42,419 nt of DNA from Collinsella sp. (GCA_019414055.1 DXMV01000029.1:1-42419), one strand, 5' to 3'. Counted from the first letter of the stretch, positions 16,072-24,536 are shown. The notes: generated by a model from the sequence alone, not told the origin. Translations and numbers: made by a program.

Positions 16072-17091
16072 CTACAAAACGATGCCGTCCATAGAGTTGG
16101 CGACGTTCTCGACCAGCCCGGCGCGCACGGCCTCCGCCGCGGCGAGCGTACCGTTTTTGACGGCCTCGACCGAGGTGGCACCGTGGCCGATCAGGACCAC
16201 GCCACGCAGGCCCAGCAGAATGGCGCCGCCCTTAGCATCGCCCGAGAGCTTTGCCTTGATCTCGCGCATCTGCTTTTTGATGAGCAACGCGGCGATCTTG
16301 GTGCCCAGCGAAGCCATAAAGGCACCCTTGAGCTCTTGCAGCAAAAACTTAGCGGCGCCCTCGGTTGCCTTGAGCGCGATGTTGCCCGACATGCCATCGG
16401 CAACGACGACGTCAAAGTTACCCGAGGTCAGGTCGGTGCCCTCACAGTTGCCCACAAAGCCGGGAACGGCGGCCTTCATGGCAGGGAAGCACGCCTTGGT
16501 AAAGTTGGAGCCCTTCTCGTCCTCGGTGCCGTTGCCGAGCAAACCGACGCGGGGATGCTCAATGCCCAGGACGACGCGCGCATAGGCGCTACCCATCTGG
16601 GCAAAACGCACCATGTCGTCGACCTCGACATCGGGGTTGGCGCCCATGTCGCACAGTACCGTCAGGCCGCCGGCGCGGTTGGGCAATGCATTGGTGAGGC
16701 ACGGACGCACCGGCTGCTTCTTGCCCTCGGCCTGATACCTAAATGGCGTCACGTAGGCGGTAGCGGCAGCGGTCATGGCGCCGGTGGAGCCGGCAGAGAA
16801 GAACGCATCCGCGTTACCCTTCTTGATAGCACGGCAGGCAAGCACGATCGAGGACTTGCGCTTGGTCATCACGGCTCGAATGGGATCGTCATCCATGGCG
16901 ATGACATCGGGCGCCTCCAAGGCCTCAACACGAGCGTGAGCCGCGGCAAAGGGGTTCACGATCTCTGCGGGACCGACGGCCAAGACCTCGATATCGGGAT
17001 CCGCCGCAAGCGCCGCCTCGATACCGTCGAGGACAACCTGAGGCTTCTCGTCTCCGCCCACAACGTCTACACAAACGCGAACGTTACTCAT
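16072..17091 (-). CDS. plsX: Phosphate acyltransferase PlsX
   Basis: Converts acyl-ACP and phosphate to acyl-phosphate, the donor for PlsY in phospholipid synthesis. The N-terminus CVDVVGGDEKPQVVLDG is the family's D-(A/V)-(M/V)-G-G-D-x-x-P motif; AFFSAGSTGAMTAAA, ALPNRAGGLTVLCDMGANPDV, HPRVGLLGNGTEDEKG and ADGMSGNIALKATEG are further landmarks. The start at ATG 17091 (339 residues) is favoured over the ATG at 17097 because AAGGAG is seven bases from the former but overlaps the latter too closely. A terminator for rpmF lies immediately upstream, so plsX-acpP should have its own promoter, which I could not pinpoint. A TAGAAT box before acpP (minus strand, near 16020) is a weak candidate internal promoter. 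Confidence 0.95.
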   Translation of the reverse strand: MSNVRVCVDVVGGDEKPQVVLDGIEAALAADPDIEVLAVGPAEIVNPFAAAHARVEALEAPDVIAMDDDPIRAVMTKRKSSIVLACRAIKKGNADAFFSAGSTGAMTAAATAYVTPFRYQAEGKKQPVRPCLTNALPNRAGGLTVLCDMGANPDVEVDDMVRFAQMGSAYARVVLGIEHPRVGLLGNGTEDEKGSNFTKACFPAMKAAVPGFVGNCEGTDLTSGNFDVVVADGMSGNIALKATEGAAKFLLQELKGAFMASLGTKIAALLIKKQMREIKAKLSGDAKGGAILLGLRGVVLIGHGATSVEAVKNGTLAAAEAVRAGLVENVANSMDGIVL

Positions 17092-17108
17092 ATACATGCT
17101 CCTTATAC

Positions 17109-17138
17109 AAAAATGGCCGACTCATTGAGCCGGCCATT
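17109..17138 (-). terminator. Intrinsic terminator after rpmF
   Basis: On the minus strand AATGGCCG pairs with CGGCCATT, with an inner CTCA/TGAG pairing, followed by TTTTT. It ends only about 20 bases before the plsX start, cleanly separating rpmF from plsX. A small exact palindrome, GTTCCA-GT-TGGAAC (17142-17155), lies just before it. Confidence 0.85.
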
Positions 17139-17178
17139 GTGGTTCCAGTTGGAACGGCATCGCATCCAGAGTATACAG

Positions 17179-17358
17179 TTACTCGGTAACGATAACCTCG
17201 CGGTCCTTGTAGAAACCGCAGCTGGGGCACACGTGGTGCGGGAGCTTGACAGCACCGCAACGGGGGCACGTGGACTGAGCCGCAGCCGAGATCTTCATGT
17301 TGGCGGAACGGCGGGTGTGAGTGCGGATACGACCCTGCTTTTGTTTAGGTACGGGCAT
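17179..17358 (-). CDS. rpmF: 50S ribosomal protein L32 (zinc-binding form)
   Basis: A 59-residue protein starting MPVPKQKQGRIRTHTRRSAN with the basic L32 N-terminus. CPRCG and CPSCG follow, the four-cysteine zinc ribbon of the C+ paralogue, and it ends KDREVIVTE. AAGGAAGG precedes the ATG at 17358 by five bases. The zinc-binding form is the one often replaced under zinc shortage in organisms with a second, Cys-free copy; no second copy is in this window. It follows the DUF177 gene, the usual partner of rpmF. Confidence 0.95.
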   Translation of the reverse strand: MPVPKQKQGRIRTHTRRSANMKISAAAQSTCPRCGAVKLPHHVCPSCGFYKDREVIVTE

Positions 17359-17422
17359 AGTGACCTTCCTTATGAACTATCCAGTGTGGCGATTACGCGC
17401 AAGTAGCGATACTACCACAGTT

Positions 17423-17977
17423 TTACTCGTCAAGCTTGAGATTCTTCAATGCTGCAAATGGATTTTCCGTGGCAGCGGCCCATTCGGCCTCTGCTTGAGC
17501 GGCGCAATCGCATTGCTCGACGTTGAGATTGATGCCGCAAGTGGGGCATAGGCCGCGACAATCGGGCTTGCACAGGACAACGAACGGCGTATCCATGACG
17601 ACCGCGTCGTTGATGGGCTCACCCAGATCGACGATGCGATCCTCGCCCAGTAACTCGTAGCCATCTTCGTAGGCCTCGGGGTCCTCGGGCTCGTTAAAGA
17701 GATAGAATTCCTCGATCTCACCGGCAATATCAAACGAAGCAGGCTCCAGGCAACGGTCGCACTCACCGGTTGCGTGCGCGCGGACCATGCCCGTAAGCAG
17801 AACACCGGTGCCGGCATTGGTAAAGACCACATCGTAGTCAATACCGTCCTGTAGCTGGTACTCCTTCTCGCCCACCGTATAGGTGGCAACATCGACCTTG
17901 CCGGTCAGCGGATACGAGTCTCCGGGAAACTCGAGCTGCTCGGAAAGATCGACGGTAACGCTCGGGAACTCAGCCAT
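17423..17977 (-). CDS. DUF177 / YceD family protein
   Basis: A 184-residue protein with the family's CDRCLEP motif and acidic middle (EIEEFYLF, DRIVDLGEPINDAVVMDTPF), then CKPDCRGLCPTCGINLN and the terminal NPFAALKNLK. YceD homologues are conserved next to rpmF and have been linked to 23S rRNA/large-subunit assembly in plants and E. coli, though the mechanism is not settled. The ATG at 17977 overlaps the stop of the upstream coiled-coil gene by one base (TAATG), so translation is probably coupled. Confidence 0.9.
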   Translation of the reverse strand: MAEFPSVTVDLSEQLEFPGDSYPLTGKVDVATYTVGEKEYQLQDGIDYDVVFTNAGTGVLLTGMVRAHATGECDRCLEPASFDIAGEIEEFYLFNEPEDPEAYEDGYELLGEDRIVDLGEPINDAVVMDTPFVVLCKPDCRGLCPTCGINLNVEQCDCAAQAEAEWAAATENPFAALKNLKLDE

Positions 17978-18474
17978 TACCACTGACCATTCTGCTGGGC
18001 GGCACCCTCGTTGAGCTGCTGACGGCAACGGGTGACGGTGCCGGTCAGGCTCTTGAGGTTCTCCTCGAGGTGCGTAAAGACCTGCTCGGCGTAATCCTCG
18101 GCGGCATAGCGCGTCTCGCGCTCATACTGCTGGGCACGGTCGCGAATATCGTCGGCCTGCTGCTGCGCTAAGCGGACGATCTCCTGCTCACCGGCAATGG
18201 TGAGGGCCTGCTGCTGAGCATCGGCGATGATGGAATCGGCCTGAGCGGCGGCGGAAGCCATAAGCTCCTCGCGCTCCTTAAGGATACGGCGGGACTTCTG
18301 CCATTCCTCGGGATAGCTCATGCGGATCTCGTCGAGGATGTTAAAGAAGACGTCGGCATCGATAACCTTCATCTGGGCGTTCTTGCCGAACGGCGTCTTA
18401 GCCTCTTCGATGAGCCCCTCGAGCTCGTCGACAAGACTCACGATCCTGTCGCCAGGAAAATTCTCGCCCGGCAT
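17977..18474 (-). CDS. Coiled-coil protein of unknown function (DivIVA/ATPase-b-like)
   Basis: I recognise no specific family. The 165-residue protein starts MPGENFPGDRIVSLVDELEG (ATG 18474, with AAAGGAGA upstream). A charged segment containing GKNAQMKVIDADVFFNILDE follows, then a long Gln/Glu/Ala-rich helix with heptad character from about 60 to 150 (EREELMASAAAQADSIIADA, IVRLAQQQADDIRDRAQQ). The first 60 residues resemble the small N-terminal domain plus linker seen in DivIVA/GpsB-like or cell-division coiled-coil proteins of Actinobacteria. It has no membrane helix. Its place between coaD and DUF177-rpmF, with a 1-base overlap into DUF177, suggests a conserved unit in this lineage. The function is unknown. 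Confidence 0.75.
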   Translation of the reverse strand: MPGENFPGDRIVSLVDELEGLIEEAKTPFGKNAQMKVIDADVFFNILDEIRMSYPEEWQKSRRILKEREELMASAAAQADSIIADAQQQALTIAGEQEIVRLAQQQADDIRDRAQQYERETRYAAEDYAEQVFTHLEENLKSLTGTVTRCRQQLNEGAAQQNGQW

Positions 18475-18542
18475 CCGGTCTCCTTTCATAGGTAACATAT
18501 CATCGCTTTAGTTTACCACATGCCACCAGGCATTAAAAAACG

Positions 18543-19040
18543 TCACGAAAAGCGATGTTTGAGCGCCTTGACCACATTGGGCGGAACAAAATTAGAGACG
18601 TCACTACCGAGCGAGGCAATCTGGCGAACCACCGAGCTCGAGATATAGCCGTACTGCGGCGCACTCATGACGAAGATGGACTCCAGCTCGTTATCCAGGC
18701 GGTAGTTGAGGTCGGCCTGCTGCAGCTCGTACTCAAAGTCGGTCATGGCACGCAGACCCTTAACCACGGCTCCTGCTCCCTGTTCGCGGGCAAAATCGAC
18801 CAAGAGGCCGGTGAAAGGCAGCACCTCGACGCCGTCAATATCGCCGAGCGCCTCACGGGCCAGCGCCACGCGCTCGTCGAGCATAAAGGTGGTGCCCACG
18901 CCGTTTTTTCCCTGCGACTCGGCAACGGCCACGATCACGCTGGGAAAGATGCGGCGGGCACGGCGAATCACGTCGATGTGGCCAAACGTGATGGGATCGA
19001 AGGTACCCGGGACGATTACGCGGTTAATGGTGTCACTCAT
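18543..19040 (-). CDS. coaD: Phosphopantetheine adenylyltransferase
   Basis: Catalyses the penultimate step of coenzyme A synthesis, the adenylylation of 4'-phosphopantetheine. RVIVPGTFDPITFGHIDVI contains the nucleotidyltransferase (T/H)-x-G-H signature, and YISSSVVRQIASLG is the C-terminal ISSS/T-x-x-R motif. At 165 residues its length is typical. The start at ATG 19040 overlaps the end of rsmD by 8 bases (ATGAGTGA). The rsmD-coaD pairing is one of the most conserved in bacteria. Confidence 0.96.
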   Translation of the reverse strand: MSDTINRVIVPGTFDPITFGHIDVIRRARRIFPSVIVAVAESQGKNGVGTTFMLDERVALAREALGDIDGVEVLPFTGLLVDFAREQGAGAVVKGLRAMTDFEYELQQADLNYRLDNELESIFVMSAPQYGYISSSVVRQIASLGSDVSNFVPPNVVKALKHRFS

Positions 19041-19662
19041 GAGCATCCTCCGTGGGTGCGTCGCTATCGTTGCCATCATCCTCGCCGTTGCCAACCCAAC
19101 GAAGCAGGTCGACCGAGGTAATGCCGTAGCGCTTCTCACGCACGGTCTCAAAGCCTGCCGGATGCGCACCCGCATCGGCGGCAGCGTGCTCGAACAGCGC
19201 ATAGGCACCCGGTACCAGCAAGCCTTGCTGAGCTAGGTTTTGCAGCAGCTCCTCGACCGGCTCGGCGCCAAAAGCATAGGGCGGGTCGAGCAGGACCAGG
19301 TCAAAGGGACCGACCGGCACGCGGCCGCGCGAAGCGCTTGCCAGCACGTCACCCGTCACCACACGCCAACGCGAACGGTCGCGGCACAGCGACTCGATAT
19401 TCTTGGTAATCAGACGAGCTGCGTTGCGATCGATCTCGAACGTGGTGAGCGAGCGGGCACCACGCGAGAGCATCTCAATGCCCAAGGCACCGGAACCGCC
19501 AAAGGCATCCAGCACGCGGGCCTCGTCCAGATCGAAGTCGAATGCCGACATGACCATAGATGCGCACGCCTCGCGCACGCGATCGGTCGTGGGGCGGGTG
19601 ACATCGCGACCACGGGGCTCCTCGATCTTACGACCGCGCCATTCGCCGCCGATGATTCTCAT
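19033..19662 (-). CDS. rsmD: 16S rRNA (guanine966-N2)-methyltransferase RsmD
   Basis: A 209-residue SAM-dependent methyltransferase. MRIIGGEWRGRKI and TRPTTDRVREACAS are the conserved start, VLDAFGGSGALGIEMLSRGA is the SAM-binding motif I, and LVLLDPPYAFG contains the catalytic N-(or D)-PPY motif that marks amino-methylation. The acidic C-terminal tail (EDDGNDSDAPTEDAHE) is longer than usual. It overlaps recG by four bases (ATGA) upstream and coaD downstream. Confidence 0.95.
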   Translation of the reverse strand: MRIIGGEWRGRKIEEPRGRDVTRPTTDRVREACASMVMSAFDFDLDEARVLDAFGGSGALGIEMLSRGARSLTTFEIDRNAARLITKNIESLCRDRSRWRVVTGDVLASASRGRVPVGPFDLVLLDPPYAFGAEPVEELLQNLAQQGLLVPGAYALFEHAAADAGAHPAGFETVREKRYGITSVDLLRWVGNGEDDGNDSDAPTEDAHE

Positions 19663-21836
19663 CCTCCGCTGACCTCCTTAAAGATGTGTCGATACCGCGT
19701 GGCGACCGCATCGCGCAAGGGACGCGTCGCCACGGAGTCAAGGTTGCAAGCATACCGCAAGAGCTCGACCGCGTCCAAATGGGCCCACTCGATCAATTCC
19801 TCGTCGGCGTCCAGGTCCACAAAGCGCAAGGTCACGCCGCCATGCTGGCGGTAACCCAGGATTTCACCCTCGTGGCGCAGACGCAAGTCCATCTGGGCGA
19901 GCGTAAAACCGTCCGAGGTCTTCTCGAGCGACTGGAGGCGTTCTTGTGCCACCGACGCGCCGCCGTTGCCCTTGGAGTGCGTCATGACCAGGCACGTACC
20001 CGACACACTGCCGCGGCCCACGCGCCCGCGCAGCTGGTGCAAGGCCGCCAACCCAAAGCGCTCGCCATTCTCGATGACCATGACGGTGGCGTTGGGCACG
20101 TCGACGCCCACCTCGACCACCGTAGTCGAGACGAGCACATCGATCTCGCCACGCTTAAAGGCATCGATGACCCGGTCCTTCTCCCCCGCCGGCATGCGAC
20201 CATGAAGACGCTCGATGGTAAGCCCCGGTAATGCCAGACGAAGGCGATCGAACTCGGTCGCCGTGTCATGCAACGGCACGGGCACGGTCACGCGGCCTTC
20301 GTCGTCGCGAGCGATGCCGGGTACGTCTTCGAGCTCATCGGCCGAATCGCTCGGCTCCACGAGCGGACAGATCACGTAGGCTTGTTGTCCCTTTTCGTGC
20401 GCCTCGCGAATGGCGCCATAGGCCAGGTCACGACTCGACTCGGTGAGGACGCGCGTCGTCACGCCGGCACCCGGAACGGGACGATGGCGGATGATGCTCG
20501 TATCTAGGTCGCCGTACACCGAAAGCGCCAGCGTGCGCGGGATCGGCGTGGCAGTCATGACCAGCAAGTCGGCACCCGGGCCTTTTGCGCGCAGGGCGTT
20601 ACGCTGGCCCACGCCAAAGCGGTGCTGCTCGTCGATCACCACAAGCGACAAATGCCTGAACGTAACGTTATCCGAAAGCACCGCATGGGTACCAAAGAGC
20701 ACGTCGAGCTCGCCCGATTCCAGCCGCGCATGAATCTGTTCACGCTCGGCACCCGGCGTGGCGCCTGTCAGGAGCGCCCAGGTCATGCCGGCCTGCGAGA
20801 GCAAGGGGCCGGTCTTATCGGCATATTGACGCGCCAGCACGCCCGTGGGCGCCATAACGCAGGCCTGGGTGCTGCTATCGGCCGCAACCGCCAACGCGCA
20901 GGCGGCAACGGCGGTCTTACCGGTACCGACGTCGCCCAGCAGCAGACGGTTCATCACGCGACTGCCATTGCACATGTCATACAGGATGTCTTGGAACGCG
21001 GCCTCCTGCTCTTCGCTCAGCGAAAACGGCAGGGCCTCCTTGAGCGCCGCCAGGTGCCCACCCGCGGTATGCGCATAAGGCACCACGTCGACCATACCGC
21101 CATCGTTGCGCAGACGCAGTGCGAGCTGCAAGCAGAGACACTCCTCGTAGGCTAGACGCCGGCGTGCGATGTCGCGCTCGGCCATGCTCGAGGGAAAGTG
21201 GATCGAGCGCAGCGCACGGGCATTGCTCATGAGCTTCCGCTTTGCGCGCAGCGGCGCGGGAATGGGATCGAACGGATTGGCAGCCACTTCGAGCGCGCCG
21301 CTCACGATACGGCGCATCCATGCCTGACTCACGCCATCACTCACGTAGTGGACCGGCAAAATGGTACCCGCGGCACGCCCGTCCTCGAGCTTTTCAAAGT
21401 GGGGCGAGGCCATCTGCTTAAAACCGTAGGCAAACTCGACCTTGCCCATCACGGCCAGGCGGTCGCCCTGCTTAAGCTGTTGGGCAATCCAAGGCTGACG
21501 GAAAAAGGCAACCTGCAGCACGCCCGTCTCGTCCACGAGCGAGACCTCAGTCACCTGCATACGCGGACGGGGCTGCTTCTGAACAATGCGATCGACCGTG
21601 GCGATGATGGTGCACACGGTACCGATGGGCGCCATCTCGATGGACCACGAGCGAGTGAAGTCCAGGTAGCGATGAGGAATATGGAGAAGGAGGTCCCCCA
21701 CCGTCCGAATTCCCAGACGGCGAAGAGCCTCCTCACGTTTACCCGAAACATATTTGAGTCGCGCGATATCCTCGTCGAGCGCATTGCTCTGGGCAAAGCG
21801 CTCCGAGACGCGCGGCACGGAGCACAGCTCGGACAT
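19659..21836 (-). CDS. recG: ATP-dependent DNA helicase RecG
   Basis: A branch-migrating helicase that rescues stalled replication forks and processes Holliday junctions, 725 residues. The N-terminal wedge/OB domain includes GDLLLHIPHRYLDFTRSW and DETGVLQVAFFRQPW. The helicase core has GDVGTGKTAVAACAL (Walker A), MAPTGVLARQ, FGTHAVLSDNV, VIDEQHRFGVGQR (the DEQH box), MTATPIPRTLAL and the C-terminal YRQHG element of the RecG TRG motif. It follows the FakA-like gene by 9 bases and overlaps rsmD by 4. Confidence 0.96.
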   Translation of the reverse strand: MSELCSVPRVSERFAQSNALDEDIARLKYVSGKREEALRRLGIRTVGDLLLHIPHRYLDFTRSWSIEMAPIGTVCTIIATVDRIVQKQPRPRMQVTEVSLVDETGVLQVAFFRQPWIAQQLKQGDRLAVMGKVEFAYGFKQMASPHFEKLEDGRAAGTILPVHYVSDGVSQAWMRRIVSGALEVAANPFDPIPAPLRAKRKLMSNARALRSIHFPSSMAERDIARRRLAYEECLCLQLALRLRNDGGMVDVVPYAHTAGGHLAALKEALPFSLSEEQEAAFQDILYDMCNGSRVMNRLLLGDVGTGKTAVAACALAVAADSSTQACVMAPTGVLARQYADKTGPLLSQAGMTWALLTGATPGAEREQIHARLESGELDVLFGTHAVLSDNVTFRHLSLVVIDEQHRFGVGQRNALRAKGPGADLLVMTATPIPRTLALSVYGDLDTSIIRHRPVPGAGVTTRVLTESSRDLAYGAIREAHEKGQQAYVICPLVEPSDSADELEDVPGIARDDEGRVTVPVPLHDTATEFDRLRLALPGLTIERLHGRMPAGEKDRVIDAFKRGEIDVLVSTTVVEVGVDVPNATVMVIENGERFGLAALHQLRGRVGRGSVSGTCLVMTHSKGNGGASVAQERLQSLEKTSDGFTLAQMDLRLRHEGEILGYRQHGGVTLRFVDLDADEELIEWAHLDAVELLRYACNLDSVATRPLRDAVATRYRHIFKEVSGG

Positions 21837-21845
21837 AGGCAGAGC

Positions 21846-23507
21846 CTACTCGATCGAGAAGATCACGGGATAGAGCGGCTGCTCACCACGATGGGCGTCG
21901 ACCTCCAGATCGGGCTGAGCCTCCTCGATAGCTTCGACGATCTCCTGGAAGGCCTCGTCGGACAGCTCCTCACCGGCCAGAATCGTCAACGCGTCGCCCT
22001 CCTCTTCCTCCTGCATGCGGTTGATGCAGTCGAGCGTGACCTGCTTCACGTCGGAGCCGACCACATCGATGGAGCCGGCGATGATACCCATGACGTCACC
22101 GGAGTGGATCGGCGAGCCGTCGGAGGCACTGGAGTCGCGCACGGCGCGGGTGACCTCGCCATCGCGGACCTCGCTGATGGCGTCAACCATGGCGGCAACG
22201 GCGTCCTCGAGCTCAGAATCGGGCAGGACCGCGAACAGCGCAGAGAAGGCCTGCGGAACGGTCTTGGTGGGAACGACGGCGACCTTCTTGTCGGTGCAGG
22301 CGGAAGCAGCGGCCTCGGCAGCCATGCGGATGTTGCCGTTGTTGGGCAGGATGATGACCGAGGTCGCGTTGACCTGGTCGACGGCGCCCAGCAGGTCGGC
22401 GGTCGAGGGGTTCATGGTTTGGCCACCCGACACGATCACATCGACGCCGAGGGACTTGAGGATGTCGGCCTCGCCGGAACCGGCGGCAACGGCAACAAAG
22501 CCCAGGGCCTTCGCGGGCTCGGCGGCCTTCTCCTGGTCCTCGTGGATCTTAGCGGTACGGTCGTGGGCCTCCATCTCCATGTTGTGGATAAAGACCTCGT
22601 AGATCTGACCAAGCTGAAGCATGTGCTCGAGCACCAGGTTGGGGGTGTTGGAGTGCACATGAATCTTGTAGTCGGGATAGGCGCCCACGAGAAGCTCGCA
22701 GTTGCCCATGGAGCCCAGGAACTTCAGGCACTCGTCCTCGTCAAAGGGAGCGTCGGCCTTAAAGAGGAACTCGTTGCAGTAGCGGAACTCCGAGCCCTCC
22801 CAGTCGTCGTTGGCCTCAATTTCGACGCGATCGAGGGCCGCGTCGCGTGCAGAGCCAGCGGAATCAAACGTGGCGGAGAAATCCTCGACCACGGTGCTGC
22901 GGCCAAGAGCGGCGGCAACAAAGTTCTCCAGGAAGATGGCAAAGCCAAAGGCGCCGGAGTCGACCACGCCGTTCTCCTTGAGGACGGGCAGCAGGTCGGG
23001 CGTGCGGGCGACGGACTGGTAGGCCTCGACGACGATGGCGTCGAGCGCATCCTCGGCAGAGAACTTCTTCTTCTCGCACTCGTCTGCCTTGGTCGAAACA
23101 TCACGCAGGACCGTGAGGATCGTGCCCTCGATGGGCTTACGAACAGCCTGGAAGGCGACCTTGACGGCACGACGGAAGGCGAAGGCGATATTGGCGGACG
23201 TAATGGGTTCATCGGCAGAGACAAGGCCCTCGGCCACACCACGCAGAATCTGCGAGGTGATGACACCGGAGTTGCCGCGGGCGCCCATCAGGGAGCCGTG
23301 GGTGATGGCGCCAGCAATGGCCTCCATGTCGGCATCGGCGGGAAGGGCGGAAAGCTCCTTGGTCACCGAAGCGAGCGTGAGCGACATGTTAGTGCCGGTG
23401 TCGCCGTCGGGTACGGGGAAGACGTTGAGCTTGTTGATCTCCTCGGCCTTTTCGGAAACGGCAGCCGCAGCGATCGGAAAACAGGTGCGAATGGTCTTTG
23501 CAATCAT
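21846..23507 (-). CDS. DAK2-domain fatty acid kinase FakA-like (YloV)
   Basis: In Staphylococcus the homologous FakA binds ATP and phosphorylates exogenous fatty acids held by a FakB (DegV-family) protein, feeding the PlsX/PlsY route. The DhaL/DAK2 domain (about 1-200) has LNVFPVPDGDTGTNM, whose aspartates bind Mg-ATP, and MGARGNSGVITSQILRG. The rest (about 200-553) is the YloV C-terminal region, including CNEFLFKADAPFDEDECLKF, VHIHSNTP-like HVHSNTPN and ILPNNGNIRMAAEAA. At 553 residues it is full length. It lies between asp23 and recG, the classical asp23-yloV-recG order, and in the same neighbourhood as plsX. No fakB gene is seen here. Confidence 0.9.
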   Translation of the reverse strand: MIAKTIRTCFPIAAAAVSEKAEEINKLNVFPVPDGDTGTNMSLTLASVTKELSALPADADMEAIAGAITHGSLMGARGNSGVITSQILRGVAEGLVSADEPITSANIAFAFRRAVKVAFQAVRKPIEGTILTVLRDVSTKADECEKKKFSAEDALDAIVVEAYQSVARTPDLLPVLKENGVVDSGAFGFAIFLENFVAAALGRSTVVEDFSATFDSAGSARDAALDRVEIEANDDWEGSEFRYCNEFLFKADAPFDEDECLKFLGSMGNCELLVGAYPDYKIHVHSNTPNLVLEHMLQLGQIYEVFIHNMEMEAHDRTAKIHEDQEKAAEPAKALGFVAVAAGSGEADILKSLGVDVIVSGGQTMNPSTADLLGAVDQVNATSVIILPNNGNIRMAAEAAASACTDKKVAVVPTKTVPQAFSALFAVLPDSELEDAVAAMVDAISEVRDGEVTRAVRDSSASDGSPIHSGDVMGIIAGSIDVVGSDVKQVTLDCINRMQEEEEGDALTILAGEELSDEAFQEIVEAIEEAQPDLEVDAHRGEQPLYPVIFSIE

Positions 23508-23534
23508 GAGTGGTGAAATCTCCGTATTCGGATG

Positions 23535-23891
23535 CTAGTTCAGACGGCTCTTGAGCGCGTCGATGTGAATGCCGATCTTAAGGCTGGCGGGATCGATCTG
23601 GGCGATCTCCTGCAGGGTGAAGGAGACGGAGCTCGAAAGATTGTGGCAGACGGACTTCATGTTGACGCCGTTCTCGAGCACGACGTGAAGGTCGACTGTA
23701 AGACCGTTCTCGTCGGCGGAAACAAGCACGCCCTTGCGGAGGCGCTGGCCGGCAAGCAGGCGCACGCTCTCGGCGCCCTGCAGTTGTTCGGCCATACCGA
23801 CGACGCCGTAGCACGTCATAGCGGCATAACCGGCAATATCGGCAATAACGTCGTTCGAGACGCTCAGGCTGCCGTTAATGGTCTCAGACAC
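23535..23891 (-). CDS. Asp23/Gls24 (YloU) family envelope-stress protein
   Basis: The 118-residue protein starts at GTG 23891 with AAGGAGA six bases upstream. SNDVIADIAGYAAMTCYGVVG, GVLVSADENGLTVDLHVVLENGVN and IAQIDPASLKIGIHIDALK are the family's conserved strands and helix. Members associate with the cell envelope; YloU is the partner always found before yloV. There is a 27-base gap to the FakA-like gene, so they form one operon. A TAAAAT box about 65 bases upstream of the start could be its -10. Confidence 0.9.
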   Translation of the reverse strand: MSETINGSLSVSNDVIADIAGYAAMTCYGVVGMAEQLQGAESVRLLAGQRLRKGVLVSADENGLTVDLHVVLENGVNMKSVCHNLSSSVSFTLQEIAQIDPASLKIGIHIDALKSRLN

Positions 23892-24048
23892 AAGAATCTC
23901 CTTTTCTGGTGCTCGCGGCACCATGTCGTGGGAGCAATCATTCCAACATTTTACAACGACCGCGCCATGTTGAGGTGGTGGGTCGCGGGATTACATCCTC
24001 GACACGAAATGTTGATACGGTAACGTTCGCCACAGGCGATCGCGGCAT

Positions 24049-24079
24049 GAAAAAACCCGCCGCATATGCGACGGGTTTT
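24049..24079 (-). terminator. Intrinsic terminator of the tRNA-Asn genes
   Basis: On the minus strand AAAACCCG-T-CGCAT pairs with ATGCG-G-CGGGTTTT (one mismatch) and runs into a tract of six T. It begins 7 bases after the second tRNA in the direction of transcription. Confidence 0.9.
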
Positions 24080-24085
24080 ACAACC

Positions 24086-24160
24086 TGGCTCCCCGGGTAG
24101 GACTCGAACCTACAACAGCGCGGTTAACAGCCGCGTGCTCTACCATTGAGCTACCGAGGA
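24086..24160 (-). tRNA. tRNA-Asn (anticodon GTT), second copy in transcription order
   Basis: A 75-base cloverleaf with encoded CCA. The acceptor stem TCCTCGG/CCGGGGA has one G-U pair, the D-arm is GCTC..GAGC, the anticodon loop CTGTTAA carries GTT, and the T-arm contains GTTCGAGTC. It is identical to the copy 34 bases upstream. Confidence 0.97.
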
Positions 24161-24194
24161 ATTTAAAAGCCCAACGGAAAGGGCTGAGAAATTC

Positions 24195-24269
24195 TGGCTC
24201 CCCGGGTAGGACTCGAACCTACAACAGCGCGGTTAACAGCCGCGTGCTCTACCATTGAGCTACCGAGGA
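24195..24269 (-). tRNA. tRNA-Asn (anticodon GTT), first copy
   Basis: It has the same 75-base sequence and structure as the neighbouring copy, with encoded CCA. It lies about 30 bases downstream of a good promoter, and the two copies share one terminator, so they form a two-gene tRNA transcript. Confidence 0.97.
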
Positions 24270-24299
24270 ATAGGTGCGTGCTCTCAAGCAACGAAGTTT

Positions 24300-24327
24300 A
24301 TTATACGGACGATTGGGCGAAGGGCAA
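24300..24327 (-). promoter_or_regulatory. Promoter of the tRNA-Asn pair
   Basis: On the minus strand TTGCCC (24322-24327) and a perfect TATAAT (24300-24305) stand 16 bases apart. Transcription would start around 24293, about 24 bases before the first tRNA. Confidence 0.8.
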
Positions 24328-24353
24328 GAACTTTTTTAAGAAATTTTCTCGCC

Positions 24354-24427
24354 TTGATCCCTTGGGGACGGCCTAACTACCGGCACCGGCAACGGAAACG
24401 CCGATGTTTTGACAATGCCAGCGAGCG
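24354..24427. other. Intergenic stretch with repeat-like motif
   Basis: Between the tRNA promoter and the long hairpin I see no gene. TTGATCCCTTGGGGACGG (24354-24371) matches the arm of the inverted repeat at 4014-4101 and is probably a fragment of the same dispersed element. Confidence 0.4.
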
Positions 24428-24522
24428 GGCACCAGAGCGAACAAATTGTCATGAAAAGAGGACGGCATAGACCTTCTGGTCATGCCGTCCTCTTTGAATG
24501 ACAAGTTGTCGCTCTGGTGTCC
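24428..24522. repeat. Long near-perfect hairpin downstream of rpoD with terminator core
   Basis: Arms of about 45 bases (GGCACCAGAGCG...GAGGACGGCATAGACC and its near complement) close on a 4-base loop at 24474-24477, with only a few bulges and mismatches. The inner part, AAAGAGGACGGCAT..ATGCCGTCCTCTTTT on the minus strand, ends in TTTT and is a sound intrinsic terminator for the rpoD transcript. The outer arms, with ends like GCGGGCACCAGAGCG, go far beyond what termination needs and resemble a small palindromic or MITE-like element. Confidence 0.75.
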
Positions 24523-24536
24523 GCGCAGCGTCGGCC

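Noticed and set aside
19041..19208. A longer coaD start at 19208
   Set aside because: The extra residues are out-of-frame translation of rsmD; the family starts at the VIVPGTFDP strand just after the ATG at 19040.
24086..24269. Possible CRISPR-like direct repeats
   Set aside because: The two 75-base repeats are identical tRNA-Asn genes with full cloverleaf features; there are only two copies and no cas genes.
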